Source: Spelaeicoccus albus
Lineage (GTDB): Bacteria > Actinomycetota > Actinomycetes > Actinomycetales > Brevibacteriaceae
NCBI RefSeq assembly: GCF_013409065.1
Contig: NZ_JACBZP010000001.1
Location: 1,550,001 to 1,614,000 of the forward strand
Direction of reading: 5' to 3'
Length of the DNA: 64,000 bases
Part shown: piece by piece, positions 26,208 to 35,045 of the stretch
How the letters are laid out: each line of letters opens with the position of its first letter
Numbering within the stretch: the stretch's first letter is position 1
Program-made: the position numbers and the translations under genes
The notes under the pieces: generated by a model
Told to the model about the DNA's origin: nothing
Databases searched by the model: none
Seen by the model: the letters and a program-made list of their open reading frames with translations, nothing else

Positions 26208-27671
26208 TTATTTGGCGGAGTGTCCGGCGTGGTCCGAGATCGTGTAGATCGCGCCGGTCGTGACGTCCTCTTCAAGCTCTTCCAGAGTCCGGCCGCGGGT
26301 CTCGGGTACTTGGGTGATGACAAAGATGAGCGCTATCACGCCGACGCCGGCAAAGAGGAAGAATGTGCCGGTGATTCCGACAGCGTCGACCAGGGGGAGG
26401 AAATACAGCGACAGGAACCCGTTCGTGATCCACAGCATCAGCACCGAAATGCCAATGCCCAGTCCGCGCATATGCAGCGGGAAAACCTCGGAGAGATAAA
26501 CCCAGACCGCCACGTTGAGAAATGTCTGCATCGAGCCGACGAAGGCAACCACCAGAAACAAGATCACGTACGGCCGGACCGGGTTGCCGGCCGGCAGTAT
26601 GATCGACGACAGGCCGATGAGCAGATGGCACGCGGTCGTCAGGCTGAGCCCGATGATGAATGTCTTGCGTCGATCGAGACGATCCATCAGTTTCAGGGCA
26701 ATGATGCCGCCGATCACGGCGATAATGCCCGGTGCGATATTGGCGATGAGCGCTGCGCTTTGATCGAAGCCGGATTCGATGAGCACCGTCTGTCCGAAAT
26801 ACATGATCGAATTGATGCCCGTGAGCTGCTGGGCGATACCCAAGCCGATGGCGATGAGCAGGATGCGCCGGAGCCATTTGTTGGCAAAAACCGCTCGGAG
26901 TCCGATCTGGTGCTGGTGTTCTTCTTCTTTCTTGACGTTCTGGACGTCGGCAACCTCGGCAACGGCTCGGTCATCGGTCCGCACTGTCTTCAAGACCGTG
27001 AGCGCGTCATCGGTGCGCCCCTTTTCAACAAGCCATCGCGGCGACTCGGGCATCCGTAGCATCCCCACGAACAAGCAAATCGCCGGTATCGCGCAAATGG
27101 CGAACATGATGCGCCAGACACCTTCGACGTGCCCCAGCGTCGTCCCGATGATCGCGTTGAGCACGTAGGCGGCAAGTTGGCCGGAAACGATCGCCAGTTC
27201 ATTGCGTCCCGCGATGGAGCCGCGAATCTCGTACGGCGCAAGTTCGCCGAGATAGACCGGCACCACGGTGGATGCCCCGCCGACGGCGAGGCCGATCAGG
27301 ATTCGGCCGGTGACCAGCAGCTCGAGATTCGGGGTGGTGACTACGAAAACCGTGCCGGCAAAGAACAGGACAGACAGCAGGATGATGGCTTTGCGCCGTC
27401 CCCAGAGGTCCGACAACTGTCCAGCGAGGAGAGCCCCCAATGCTGCGGCAAAGACCAGCGCGCTGGTGGCGACGCCTTCCGTGAACGGGGTGAGTCCGAG
27501 GTCGGCGGACATCGGGCGGAGGGCGCCGTTGATGACTCCGGTGTCGTAGCCGAAAAGCAGTCCGCCGAAACAGGCGATCACGGAGATCAAGCCGAGTCTC
27601 TTACGGTAGGCGCCCGCCACCAGCGGGGGGAGAGCGGACTTGCCTTGTCGTGAAGGTTGATCTGTGGACAT
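26208..27671 (-). CDS. Sugar porter family MFS transporter (inositol/sugar:H+ symporter)
   Basis: A 487-residue carrier with 12 membrane segments. Sugar porter signatures: 'GGLLFGYDTGVINGAL' (segment 1), 'GQLSDLWGRRKAI' (loop 2-3), 'VPVYLGELAPYEIRG' (after segment 4), 'QQLTGINSIMYF' (segment 7) and 'PETRGRTLEELEE' (C-terminus). ATG 27671 with GAGGAAG upstream is preferred over 27722. With the adjoining iolG-like gene it probably imports myo-inositol or a related polyol. A promoter and a 12-bp palindrome lie directly upstream. Confidence 0.9.
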   Translation of the reverse strand: MSTDQPSRQGKSALPPLVAGAYRKRLGLISVIACFGGLLFGYDTGVINGALRPMSADLGLTPFTEGVATSALVFAAALGALLAGQLSDLWGRRKAIILLSVLFFAGTVFVVTTPNLELLVTGRILIGLAVGGASTVVPVYLGELAPYEIRGSIAGRNELAIVSGQLAAYVLNAIIGTTLGHVEGVWRIMFAICAIPAICLFVGMLRMPESPRWLVEKGRTDDALTVLKTVRTDDRAVAEVADVQNVKKEEEHQHQIGLRAVFANKWLRRILLIAIGLGIAQQLTGINSIMYFGQTVLIESGFDQSAALIANIAPGIIAVIGGIIALKLMDRLDRRKTFIIGLSLTTACHLLIGLSSIILPAGNPVRPYVILFLVVAFVGSMQTFLNVAVWVYLSEVFPLHMRGLGIGISVLMLWITNGFLSLYFLPLVDAVGITGTFFLFAGVGVIALIFVITQVPETRGRTLEELEEDVTTGAIYTISDHAGHSAK

Positions 27672-27703
27672 GTGACTTCCTCGTCTCTTGCTGCCAATGG
27701 CTT

Positions 27704-27715
27704 TGGAGCGCTCCA
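27704..27715. promoter_or_regulatory. LacI-type operator, copy 1
   Basis: TGGAGCGCTCCA, a perfect 12-bp palindrome with the central CG of LacI-family sites. The identical sequence occurs at 33822-33833 beside the lacI gene. It is placed just after the -10 of the minus-strand promoter at 27721-27750, where binding would block transcription of the sugar porter/iolG operon. Confidence 0.75.
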
Positions 27716-27720
27716 GATTC

Positions 27721-27750
27721 ACGGTATGACGTGCATCACTACTATGTCAA
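27721..27750 (-). promoter_or_regulatory. Putative promoter of the sugar porter/iolG operon
   Basis: On the minus strand TTGACA (27750-27745) and TACCGT (27726-27721) are separated by 18 bases, and the 12-bp operator follows five bases after the -10. A second TTGACA lies at 27763-27758. The start point is inferred from consensus only. Confidence 0.5.
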
Positions 27751-27907
27751 GACATACTGTCAAATAATTCTCGTTGTCGGTCGGCGTCGCGATCGCCGGC
27801 AGTCAGGCCAATTCTTCCTTGTGATAGCGTTCCCGGATACCCCAGGGCCCGCTGCAATGCACGGGCCGCTTTTTCCGGACCTTTTCGACTCATCGAGGAG
27901 ATCGAAC

Positions 27908-29236
27908 GTGCTCAAAGCAATCCCCTTGTTCTTCGACCGTCTGGTGCGTAGGTTCCTGCCGGATGCACTGCTCTTTGCGATCATCTTGACCTTGATCGTG
28001 TACGTCCTCGGCTTCGCGTTGACGGACCATACGCCGATCGATCTCGTGCAGTACTGGGGAGACGGGTTCTGGGCGTTGCTCGAATTCGCCATGCAGATGA
28101 CGCTCATCGTCGTGACGGGCTACATCCTTGCCAGCACGCCGGCCATTGACAAGCTGCTGAAGAAGATCGCCGGCATTGCCCGAACGCCCGGGCAGGCCAT
28201 CATCCTCGAAACTGTCATTTCGGTATTGGCATGCCTTGTCAATTACGGGTTCGGCCTGGTCATCGCCGCGCTCTTTGCCGTCATACTCGTCAAACGGGTG
28301 CCGAAGGTCAACTACCGGCTGCTCGTGGCAAGCGGTTACAGCGGATTCCTGGTATGGCACGGCGGATTCTCCGGATCGGTCCCGTTGAGTATCGCGACGA
28401 AGGGGCATCCGCTCGAGGACACGATCGGCGTCATACCGATTACCGAAACACTGTTCAGTGCCACGAACATCTTCATCGTCTTGGTATTGCTGGTCACCCT
28501 GCCGGTGATGAACCGGCTGCTGCTCAGGGCGGCCGAGTCGCAAAAAGATACGTTTGACGCGCTCCAGATCGAAGACGATCCCGCGCCGCCGGCGAAGCCG
28601 GACAAGTCCACGATGACGCCGTCCGAGCGCATGGAGAACAGTTGGGTGCTGTCAATGCTGATCGGCGCGCTGGGTCTGGCGTACACCGTCTACTTCTTTG
28701 TCGACAGCGGATTCGATCTCAACATCAACATGGTGAACTTCATCTTCCTGTTTGCCGGCATCATCCTGCACGGGACGCCGCGCAGGTTCCTCGACACGAT
28801 CAGCGACGGCGTAAAGAACGCCGGCGGCATCATCATCCAGTTCCCCCTGTACGCGGGAATCATGGGCATGATGGTCTCGTCGGGATTGTCCGAGCAACTG
28901 GCGCACTGGTTCGTCGACATCTCCACCGAAACCACCCTGCCGTTCTTCACGTTCCTGGCGGCCGGCATCTTGAACGTCTTCATCCCGTCCGGCGGCGGTC
29001 AGTGGGCGGTGCAGGGGCCGATCATGATGCCGGCCGCACTCGATCTGCACGCCTCGACTGCCAAGACCGCGATGGCCGTGGCCTGGGGCGATGCGTGGAC
29101 CAACATGATTCAGCCGTTCTGGGCGTTGCCGTTGCTGGCAATTGCCAAGCTGAAGATCCGCGACATCATGGGCTTTTGCGTGATGGCCCTGTTCTTGGGA
29201 TTCGTGGTGATCTCGATCGGGTTCCTGTTGATCTGA
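27908..29236 (+). CDS. atoE: Short-chain fatty acid transporter (AtoE family)
   Basis: A 442-residue membrane protein with about 12 segments, the length of E. coli AtoE. 'FLPDALLFAIILTLIVYVLG' starts the first segment region; 'NYGFGLVIAALFA', 'WHGGFSGSVPLSIAT' and 'FIPSGGGQWAVQGPIMMPAA' are typical of the family. GTG 27908 has GAGGAG eight bases upstream; the frame is open from 27650, but that part overlaps the divergent promoter and operator. It probably takes up butyrate or another short-chain acid. No acetoacetate or CoA-transferase gene adjoins it. Confidence 0.87.
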   Translation: MLKAIPLFFDRLVRRFLPDALLFAIILTLIVYVLGFALTDHTPIDLVQYWGDGFWALLEFAMQMTLIVVTGYILASTPAIDKLLKKIAGIARTPGQAIILETVISVLACLVNYGFGLVIAALFAVILVKRVPKVNYRLLVASGYSGFLVWHGGFSGSVPLSIATKGHPLEDTIGVIPITETLFSATNIFIVLVLLVTLPVMNRLLLRAAESQKDTFDALQIEDDPAPPAKPDKSTMTPSERMENSWVLSMLIGALGLAYTVYFFVDSGFDLNINMVNFIFLFAGIILHGTPRRFLDTISDGVKNAGGIIIQFPLYAGIMGMMVSSGLSEQLAHWFVDISTETTLPFFTFLAAGILNVFIPSGGGQWAVQGPIMMPAALDLHASTAKTAMAVAWGDAWTNMIQPFWALPLLAIAKLKIRDIMGFCVMALFLGFVVISIGFLLI

Positions 29237-29270
29237 TCGTGGCCACCTTGCCGCGCACGCGGAGCGCTGC

Positions 29271-30608
29271 CTATTCGCTGAAGTCGAGCTCCGGCGGTCG
29301 GCGGCGGAACAAGCGGGTCAGACCGAGCAAATAAATGAATCCGAGGACGACCCAGCTGATACCGACGACGAACGTGATGCCGGCCAGCGACGTCCAGAGC
29401 CACAGGCATAGTAGGACGCCGATGGCCGGGAGGATCACGTATTTCACCACGGCCGACGTGCCGCGCCGGCGTTTGTCGATCATGTAGTGCTTGATGACGG
29501 CGAGGTTCACCATGGTGAACGCGATGAGCGCGCCGAAGCTGATCATCGACGAGGCGATATCGAGGCTGATCGGGATCGCCAGCAGCGAGATGACGCCCAC
29601 GATGAGAGTCGAGAGATACGGCGTCCGGAACCGTGCGTGGAGCGCGCCGAACACGCGTGTGGGCAGGACGCCGTCGCGGCCCATGGCGTACAGAATCCGC
29701 GACACGCTGACTTGCGAGGCCATGGCCGACGCTATGCAGCCTGCCACGTACGCGGCAGTGAAGAACGAGGACAAAAACGCGCCGCCGGCGACCTTCATCA
29801 CGTCGAGCGCCGCCGAGTCGGGATCACCGAACGACTGCCAGTCCGGGAACACGAGATGGCCGACATAGGAGACCAGGATGAAGATGCCGCCCCCGGCCAG
29901 CGTGCAGATGATGATGGCCCGCGGGATCGTCTTCCGAGCGTCCTTCGCTTCCTCGGACAGCGTCGACACGGCGTCGAAGCCGAGAAACGACAGGCACAGG
30001 ATGGCGCTGCCGGCGACCACGTTCGACAGGCTCATATCCGAGCTGATGAACGGTGCCAGCAGGCTCGGCGACGCCGACGACGACACGACGTGGCGGATCG
30101 ACAGCGCGATGAACACGACGATGAAGACCACCTGCACCGCGATCAGGATGAAGTTCATCTTTGCGACGAGGGTGATGCCGAGGATGTTGAGCACCGTGAC
30201 GAGGATGATGGACGCCACAATCCATACCCATGCCGGCACGGCCGGGAACTGTGCGGCCATGTAGATGCCGATGACCATGTAGTTGATCATCGGCAAGAAC
30301 AGATAATCGAGCAGCAGCGACCAGCCCGTCATGAACCCGAGATGCGGGCCGAAGCTCTTTTGCGTGTACGTGTACGCCGAACCGGCCTGCGGATACGCCC
30401 GCACCATACTGGCGTAGCTGTAGGCGGTGAACAGCATGGCAGCCAGAGTGATGACGTAGGCGGCCGGTAGATGCCCCTTCGTCTCGGTCGTCACGATGCC
30501 GTAGGTCGTGAAGACCGTGAGCGGCACCATATAGGCCAACCCGAACAACACGAGCGATGGCAGGCCGAGGGCGCGTTTTAAAGTCGTTGCCCCAGTTGTT
30601 GTTGGCAT
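29271..30608 (-). CDS. APC family amino acid/amine permease
   Basis: A 445-residue carrier with 12 segments of the amino acid-polyamine-organocation superfamily. 'YASMVRAYPQAGSAYTYTQK' (segment 2 to 3, about residue 66) and 'FLGFDAVSTLSEEAKDARKT' (after segment 6, about residue 208) are the family signatures. AAAGGACACA precedes the ATG. It follows the amidohydrolase gene by 18 bases in the same direction, so it may import the amide, amine or amino acid handled by that enzyme. Confidence 0.9.
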   Translation of the reverse strand: MPTTTGATTLKRALGLPSLVLFGLAYMVPLTVFTTYGIVTTETKGHLPAAYVITLAAMLFTAYSYASMVRAYPQAGSAYTYTQKSFGPHLGFMTGWSLLLDYLFLPMINYMVIGIYMAAQFPAVPAWVWIVASIILVTVLNILGITLVAKMNFILIAVQVVFIVVFIALSIRHVVSSSASPSLLAPFISSDMSLSNVVAGSAILCLSFLGFDAVSTLSEEAKDARKTIPRAIIICTLAGGGIFILVSYVGHLVFPDWQSFGDPDSAALDVMKVAGGAFLSSFFTAAYVAGCIASAMASQVSVSRILYAMGRDGVLPTRVFGALHARFRTPYLSTLIVGVISLLAIPISLDIASSMISFGALIAFTMVNLAVIKHYMIDKRRRGTSAVVKYVILPAIGVLLCLWLWTSLAGITFVVGISWVVLGFIYLLGLTRLFRRRPPELDFSE

Positions 30609-30626
30609 TGTGTCCGTCCTTTGCCT

Positions 30627-32252
30627 CTACACGCCGTCGCGGTGCACGATCTGTCCGTCCGTCATGGTGAGCTGCACCGGCAAATCGATGAGCTCGTCGG
30701 CCTCGGTGGTGACCGGGTCGCCGGCGAACAGGGTGAGATCGGCGCGGGCACCCGGGGTGAGGGTGCCGATGTCCGACCTGCCGAGCGCGGAAGCGGCCCA
30801 GCGGGTATAGCCGAGCAACGCCTCCTCGCCGGACAATCGCTCAGCGGGTTCGAAGACCGGCGCGTCCGGGTCGCCCGGGGTGCGCCGGAGCCTGGCCCAC
30901 GCCATGCCGACCCGCGGGTCGAACGACGCCACCGGCCAGTCGGATCCCAGTGCGGTGCGTCCGCCGGCGGTAAGAATGTCCCGGATCCGAAATCCGTGCG
31001 CGGCCCTGTCCGGCCCCAGGCGATCCGCCCACGAATCGGACTCGTCGCCCTCGCGCCATTGCATGTGCAGCGGCTGCATTGACGCGATCACGCCGGACGC
31101 CGCGATCCGCCGCACTTCGTCGTCGGTCAGAGTCTCCAAATGTTCGATGCGGTGCGGAGCGCCGGATGACGCGCGGGCACCGTGCATCTCGTACGCGTCG
31201 AGAGCGGCTGCGACGCCTTGGTCGCCGCAGGCATGCGTGGCAATTTGGAACCCCGCCTCGGTGTAACGGCGGACGACGTCTCGATACCTGTCGATCGATG
31301 GCCAGAACGAGTGCCGGCCCTGACCGCAGGTGTCCGGCTCGTGCAGCCACGCCGTGCCGGTGTCGATGACTCCGTCGATGAACATCTTGATCATTGAGCA
31401 CGACCACCGCCGGCCCGCGGCACCGAGCCTGGCGATATTCCCGTCCACTTCGGCATCGTCGGAGTCGGGACGGTGCCACAACGCGACTGCCAACCGCAGC
31501 GGCAGCTCACCGCCGGATTCGATGGTGTCGAGCAATGCCAGCGTCTCGGCTGTGCCGTCCATGATGGCCGCGCCCGTGAGCCCGCAGCGGTTCATTTGAC
31601 CGAAGATCTGCATGCTGCGCGAGCGCCGCTTTTCCGGAGTCAACGGTGGGGCGGCGTCCAGCAGCAGGTTGTAGGCCGGCGGTTCGCGCAGCTCGCCGGT
31701 CGGGGCGCCGTCGCAATCGACAACGACTTGTGAGGTGTCGGCGAATTCCCGGGCGCCGGTCAGCCCGGCAGCCCGCATGGCGGCCCGCGTGCCAACGGCC
31801 GTGTGCAGGTCGTAGAAGAGCAACGCCGTCGGACGGCCCGACACGGCTTCCTCGAGCACTGACCCGGAGACGGGGGCGGCGCCGAAGACCTTGTAATCGA
31901 GATTCCAGCCGCGGACCCACGCGTCGTCCGGCAACCGCCCGGCTTCGGCGCGCAGGGCGGCAAGTGCCCCGGCACGATCCAGCCCGCCCAGATCGACGCC
32001 GACGGTCAAGTCGGCGCCCCAGGTGGGGTGTGCATGCGAATCGATCAGGCCGGGCGTGAGCGTGGCTCCGGCGGCATCGATGACATCGGCTCCCGGCGAC
32101 ACTGCTCGGCGGGCCTCCGTCTCGGTGCCGATTGCCGCGATTCGGCCGTGCGCGACGGCGACAGCGCTCGCGGCGGCGCCGGTATCGGTGTCCGCGCGCA
32201 TCGTACGCACGCGGGCATTGACAATTACCGTTTCGGCAGGCAGCGGCCTCAT
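30627..32252 (-). CDS. Amidohydrolase family protein (YtcJ-like)
   Basis: A 541-residue metal-dependent hydrolase of the Amidohydrolase_3 group. Ligands appear in order: 'GLIDSHAHPTW' (about residue 70), Lys in 'MIKMFIDGVIDTGT' near 288, His in 'ATHACGDQGVAAALDAYE' near 342, His in 'HRIEHLETL' near 370 and the terminal Asp in 'ALGSDWPVAS' near 445. Relatives hydrolyse N-substituted formamides, imides or are unassigned. The ATG is kept though the RBS is weak. It is probably co-transcribed with the APC permease gene. The substrate is unknown. Confidence 0.85.
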   Translation of the reverse strand: MRPLPAETVIVNARVRTMRADTDTGAAASAVAVAHGRIAAIGTETEARRAVSPGADVIDAAGATLTPGLIDSHAHPTWGADLTVGVDLGGLDRAGALAALRAEAGRLPDDAWVRGWNLDYKVFGAAPVSGSVLEEAVSGRPTALLFYDLHTAVGTRAAMRAAGLTGAREFADTSQVVVDCDGAPTGELREPPAYNLLLDAAPPLTPEKRRSRSMQIFGQMNRCGLTGAAIMDGTAETLALLDTIESGGELPLRLAVALWHRPDSDDAEVDGNIARLGAAGRRWSCSMIKMFIDGVIDTGTAWLHEPDTCGQGRHSFWPSIDRYRDVVRRYTEAGFQIATHACGDQGVAAALDAYEMHGARASSGAPHRIEHLETLTDDEVRRIAASGVIASMQPLHMQWREGDESDSWADRLGPDRAAHGFRIRDILTAGGRTALGSDWPVASFDPRVGMAWARLRRTPGDPDAPVFEPAERLSGEEALLGYTRWAASALGRSDIGTLTPGARADLTLFAGDPVTTEADELIDLPVQLTMTDGQIVHRDGV

Positions 32253-32292
32253 GGATGTACTTTACGACCTCAACCGTCTCGGCGGCGCGATC

Positions 32293-32679
32293 TCAGATCC
32301 GGTCGCCCGCGATGTCGGCGGTCGCGCTGCGCAGCACACAGAACTCGTTTCCCTCGGGATCGTGCATGACGACCCACCCGGTGCCGTCGGCGTTTCGCCG
32401 GTCGTCGTACACGACGGCGCCGAGCTCGAGCAGCCGGGAGACGTCCGAGTCCCGGTTGCAGTCGGGCTCAAGGCACAGGTGCAGCCGATTCTTGATCGTC
32501 TTCGACTCCGGCACCTTCAAGAAGAGCAGCGTCTGGCCCGGGCCGATGTCGAAGCCCGTTTCGTCGTCGTCCGGCGAGTCCTCCGGGTCCATCGGGAGGC
32601 CCAGGACCCGGCTCCAAAAGAGGGCAAGAGAATACGGGTCGGAACAATCGATGCAGGTATTCCTGATGCGTGCGCTCAT
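32293..32679 (-). CDS. VOC family (glyoxalase-like) protein
   Basis: A 128-residue protein of the vicinal-oxygen-chelate fold. 'CSDPYSLALFWSRVLGLPMD' runs from about residue 11, 'RLHLCLEP' carries a metal-type His, and 'WVVMHDPEGNEFCVLR' is the usual C-terminal strand with Glu. Such proteins range from lyases to antibiotic-binding proteins; no reaction is assigned. ATG 32679 is preferred over 32742, which would overlap lacI. It lies 59 bases after the lacI gene on the same strand. Confidence 0.85.
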   Translation of the reverse strand: MSARIRNTCIDCSDPYSLALFWSRVLGLPMDPEDSPDDDETGFDIGPGQTLLFLKVPESKTIKNRLHLCLEPDCNRDSDVSRLLELGAVVYDDRRNADGTGWVVMHDPEGNEFCVLRSATADIAGDRI

Positions 32680-32738
32680 GTCCGACAGTCTGTAGGACCC
32701 GGCGGCGGCAGGCAAGCAAATTTGCCTGCCGCCACCGT

Positions 32739-33755
32739 TCACCCGCGCCGAACGTGCAACGATGCCGTCGTTTTGCGAAGAACCAGTCGCGGTTCGACGA
32801 GCGCAACCCCCGGCGGCCGTTCGGCGTCGTGCAGACGGTCCACGAGTGACAGGCCGGCTGCCCGTCCGACGTCGATGCTCCGGGCATCGACTGTCGTCAG
32901 CTGTAGCAGGTGGCTGGCCGCCAAGGAGGAGTTGTCATATCCGATCACCGAGAGATCGGCCGGTACCCGGAGCCCGGCGTCGCGGGCGGCAGCGAGCACG
33001 CCGAGCGCGGCCGTGTCGTTCGAGGCAAAAAGAGCCGTCGTGTCGGGATGAGCGGCAAGATACGCGCGAGTGGCGTGATATGCGGCGTCCTCGGTCGGCA
33101 CATCGGTCGCGGCGGTCTGGGCCGGAAGGCGTGCCGCGGTCATGGCGTCGTCGTAGCCGGCCTCCCGGTCGATTGCCGCCCCGCCGGTCGTCGTGATGTG
33201 GCCGATGTGCCGATGCCCCAGGTCGAGCAGATGCCGCGTGGCCAATCGCCCGCCGGCCCGATCGTTGTTGGCGGCCACATCGGAGCCGGGGATGCGGCGA
33301 GTATGCGTCCCGACCATGACGACGGGAACGTCGTGGACGTTCATCATGTCCGCCGTCGGGTCGGTGGCCACGACGATGCCCTCGGCACGCATGGAAAGAA
33401 AGCCGTCGAGCGGGTTCTTGTCGAGTCGCGAGTTCTGCTGCAGGTCGCTGACCGCAATGCGATAGCCGGCCTCGTTCAGGCTTTCCTGCAGCCCATCGAG
33501 AAGGTCGGTGAACCACACGTTCCGATAGTCTTCGACGACGACGCCGACCGTCCGCGTCCGATTGCCGGCCAAGGCCGCTGCCGCCGAACTGCGCCGGTAG
33601 CCCAATGTCTCGATCGACTCGAGAACCGCCAGTCGCCGGGTCTCGCTGACTTTCGGCGAGCCCTGTAGGACGAGCGACACGAGCGATTTCGACACGCGTG
33701 CGTGCTCGGCGACGTCGTAGATCGTCGGCTGACGATCCGGGCGCAGGGAAGTCAT
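32739..33755 (-). CDS. LacI family transcriptional regulator
   Basis: A 338-residue LacI repressor. The HTH 'TIYDVAEHARVSKSLVSLVL' is at about residues 11-30, the hinge 'SSAAAALAGNRTRTVGVV' near 57-74 keeps the intercalating Leu-Ala pair, and a periplasmic-binding-protein-like sugar domain fills the rest ('FASNDTAALGVLAAARDAGL'). ATG 33755 is chosen; 33785 is possible. A 12-bp palindrome lies between it and the divergent dehydrogenase gene, with an identical copy before the sugar porter operon 6 kb away, so it probably controls both and itself. Confidence 0.9.
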   Translation of the reverse strand: MTSLRPDRQPTIYDVAEHARVSKSLVSLVLQGSPKVSETRRLAVLESIETLGYRRSSAAAALAGNRTRTVGVVVEDYRNVWFTDLLDGLQESLNEAGYRIAVSDLQQNSRLDKNPLDGFLSMRAEGIVVATDPTADMMNVHDVPVVMVGTHTRRIPGSDVAANNDRAGGRLATRHLLDLGHRHIGHITTTGGAAIDREAGYDDAMTAARLPAQTAATDVPTEDAAYHATRAYLAAHPDTTALFASNDTAALGVLAAARDAGLRVPADLSVIGYDNSSLAASHLLQLTTVDARSIDVGRAAGLSLVDRLHDAERPPGVALVEPRLVLRKTTASLHVRRG

Positions 33756-33784
33756 AGGCGTCGGTGCCTTCCGGTGAAGAACCA

Positions 33785-33813
33785 TTGACAGGTCATAACG
33801 ACAATAATACTGT
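33785..33813 (+). promoter_or_regulatory. Putative promoter of the Gfo/Idh/MocA-isomerase operon
   Basis: TTGACA (33785-33790) and TACTGT (33808-33813) are separated by 17 bases. The LacI-type palindrome at 33822-33833 would cover the transcription start. This is the same promoter-operator geometry as at 27704-27750. Confidence 0.55.
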
Positions 33814-33821
33814 TTTCAAAA

Positions 33822-33833
33822 TGGAGCGCTCCA
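33822..33833. promoter_or_regulatory. LacI-type operator, copy 2
   Basis: TGGAGCGCTCCA, identical to 27704-27715, in the gap between lacI (start 33755) and the divergent dehydrogenase gene (start 33867). The shared sequence is direct evidence for one regulon; the assignment to this LacI protein rests on adjacency. Confidence 0.8.
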
Positions 33834-33866
33834 ATACGCGCCATCCTCATGTCAAAGGAGAACTTC

Positions 33867-35045
33867 ATGGCCGACAGCCTCGGAATCGCCGTCATCGGCG
33901 CAGGAATGGCCGGGCGCGCGCACGCAGCCGCGTACCGGACGGCGTCCACGGTTTACGAATCGGTGCTGCCGCCGATCCGGCTCGTCTCGATCGGCGACGT
34001 CAATGCCGATTTCGGGCGTGCCGCGGCCGACCGGTTCGGATATGCGCGCACCGATTCGTCGTGGCAGGCGATCGCCGAAGCCGACGACATCGACGTCGTC
34101 AGCGTCGTCATCGCCAATTCTCTGCACCGTGACGTCGTCACCGGGCTGCTGGAAGCCGGCAAACATGTCTTGTGCGAGAAGCCGCTCAGCGATTCGCTGG
34201 CAAACGCCCGAGCCATGGCTGACGCCGCCCGCACGGCGCCGGGCGCGGCGCGGGTCGGGTTCACCTTCCGCCGGACGCCGGGAATCGCGTTCATTCGCGA
34301 TCTGATCCGGGACGGCACGCTCGGATCGGTTCGCCACTTCAGCGGCCGATACTGGACCGACTATGCAACGAGCTCGCGCGCTCCGATGAGTTGGCGCTAT
34401 CAGGGCGGGCCGGGCACCGGTGCTCTCGGCGATGTCGGCAGCCACCTGACCTATATTGCCGAATTCCTCTGCGGCGAAATGAAATCCGTCAGCGGTGGGC
34501 AATTCAGCACCGTCATCACGGAGAGGCCGGAACCGCTCGGCGCCGTGACCGGGCACGATCACGTGGCCGTCAGCGACAGCTACGTGTCCGTCGAAAACGA
34601 CGACGTCGCTTCCTATGCAGCGGAATTCGCCACCGGTATCGGCACCCTCGAAGTCTCCCGGGTGGCGCCGGGCCACCCGAACGGCTTGATGTTCGAAGTA
34701 TTCTGCGAAAACGGCAGCGCCGTCTTCGACCAGCGCAGGCCGGGGGAGATCCAATTGTTCATCGACGACGACCGCCCCGGCACCAACGGATTCCGTCAGG
34801 TCATCCTCGGCCCCGAGCACCCGTATCTCGGCGGCGGCCTGGCCATGGACGCGCCCGGTACCGGATTCGGCCAAAACGAGGCATTCGTCTACCAAGCCCG
34901 CTCCTTCCTCGAAGAAGTCGCCGGGATCGACGAGGCCGACTCGCTACCGCGCTGCGCCTCGTTCGACGAAGGCGTGCACAATATGGAAATCCTGGCGGCG
35001 GTCGCCGATTCCGCTCAGGCCAACGGAAAGAAGGTGCAACTGTGA
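33867..35045 (+). CDS. Gfo/Idh/MocA family oxidoreductase
   Basis: A 392-residue NAD(P)-dependent sugar or cyclitol dehydrogenase. 'IAVIGAGMAGRAHAAAYRT' is the Rossmann motif, 'HVLCEKPLSDSLANA' near residue 100 carries the catalytic Lys, and 'GALGDVGSHLTYIAEFLCGE' near 195 has the Asp-x-x-x-His pattern. ATG 33867 has AAAGGAG upstream; the ATG at 33849 lies before that RBS. Its stop overlaps the isomerase start (GTGA). Under the LacI-type operator it would act on the same inositol or sugar pathway as the iolG-like gene at 25170. Confidence 0.87.
   Translation: MADSLGIAVIGAGMAGRAHAAAYRTASTVYESVLPPIRLVSIGDVNADFGRAAADRFGYARTDSSWQAIAEADDIDVVSVVIANSLHRDVVTGLLEAGKHVLCEKPLSDSLANARAMADAARTAPGAARVGFTFRRTPGIAFIRDLIRDGTLGSVRHFSGRYWTDYATSSRAPMSWRYQGGPGTGALGDVGSHLTYIAEFLCGEMKSVSGGQFSTVITERPEPLGAVTGHDHVAVSDSYVSVENDDVASYAAEFATGIGTLEVSRVAPGHPNGLMFEVFCENGSAVFDQRRPGEIQLFIDDDRPGTNGFRQVILGPEHPYLGGGLAMDAPGTGFGQNEAFVYQARSFLEEVAGIDEADSLPRCASFDEGVHNMEILAAVADSAQANGKKVQL

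Noticed and set aside
27650-27907. N-terminal 86-residue extension of AtoE
   Set aside because: It would translate the divergent promoter and LacI operator, lacks family similarity, and the GTG at 27908 has a good RBS and the normal AtoE length.
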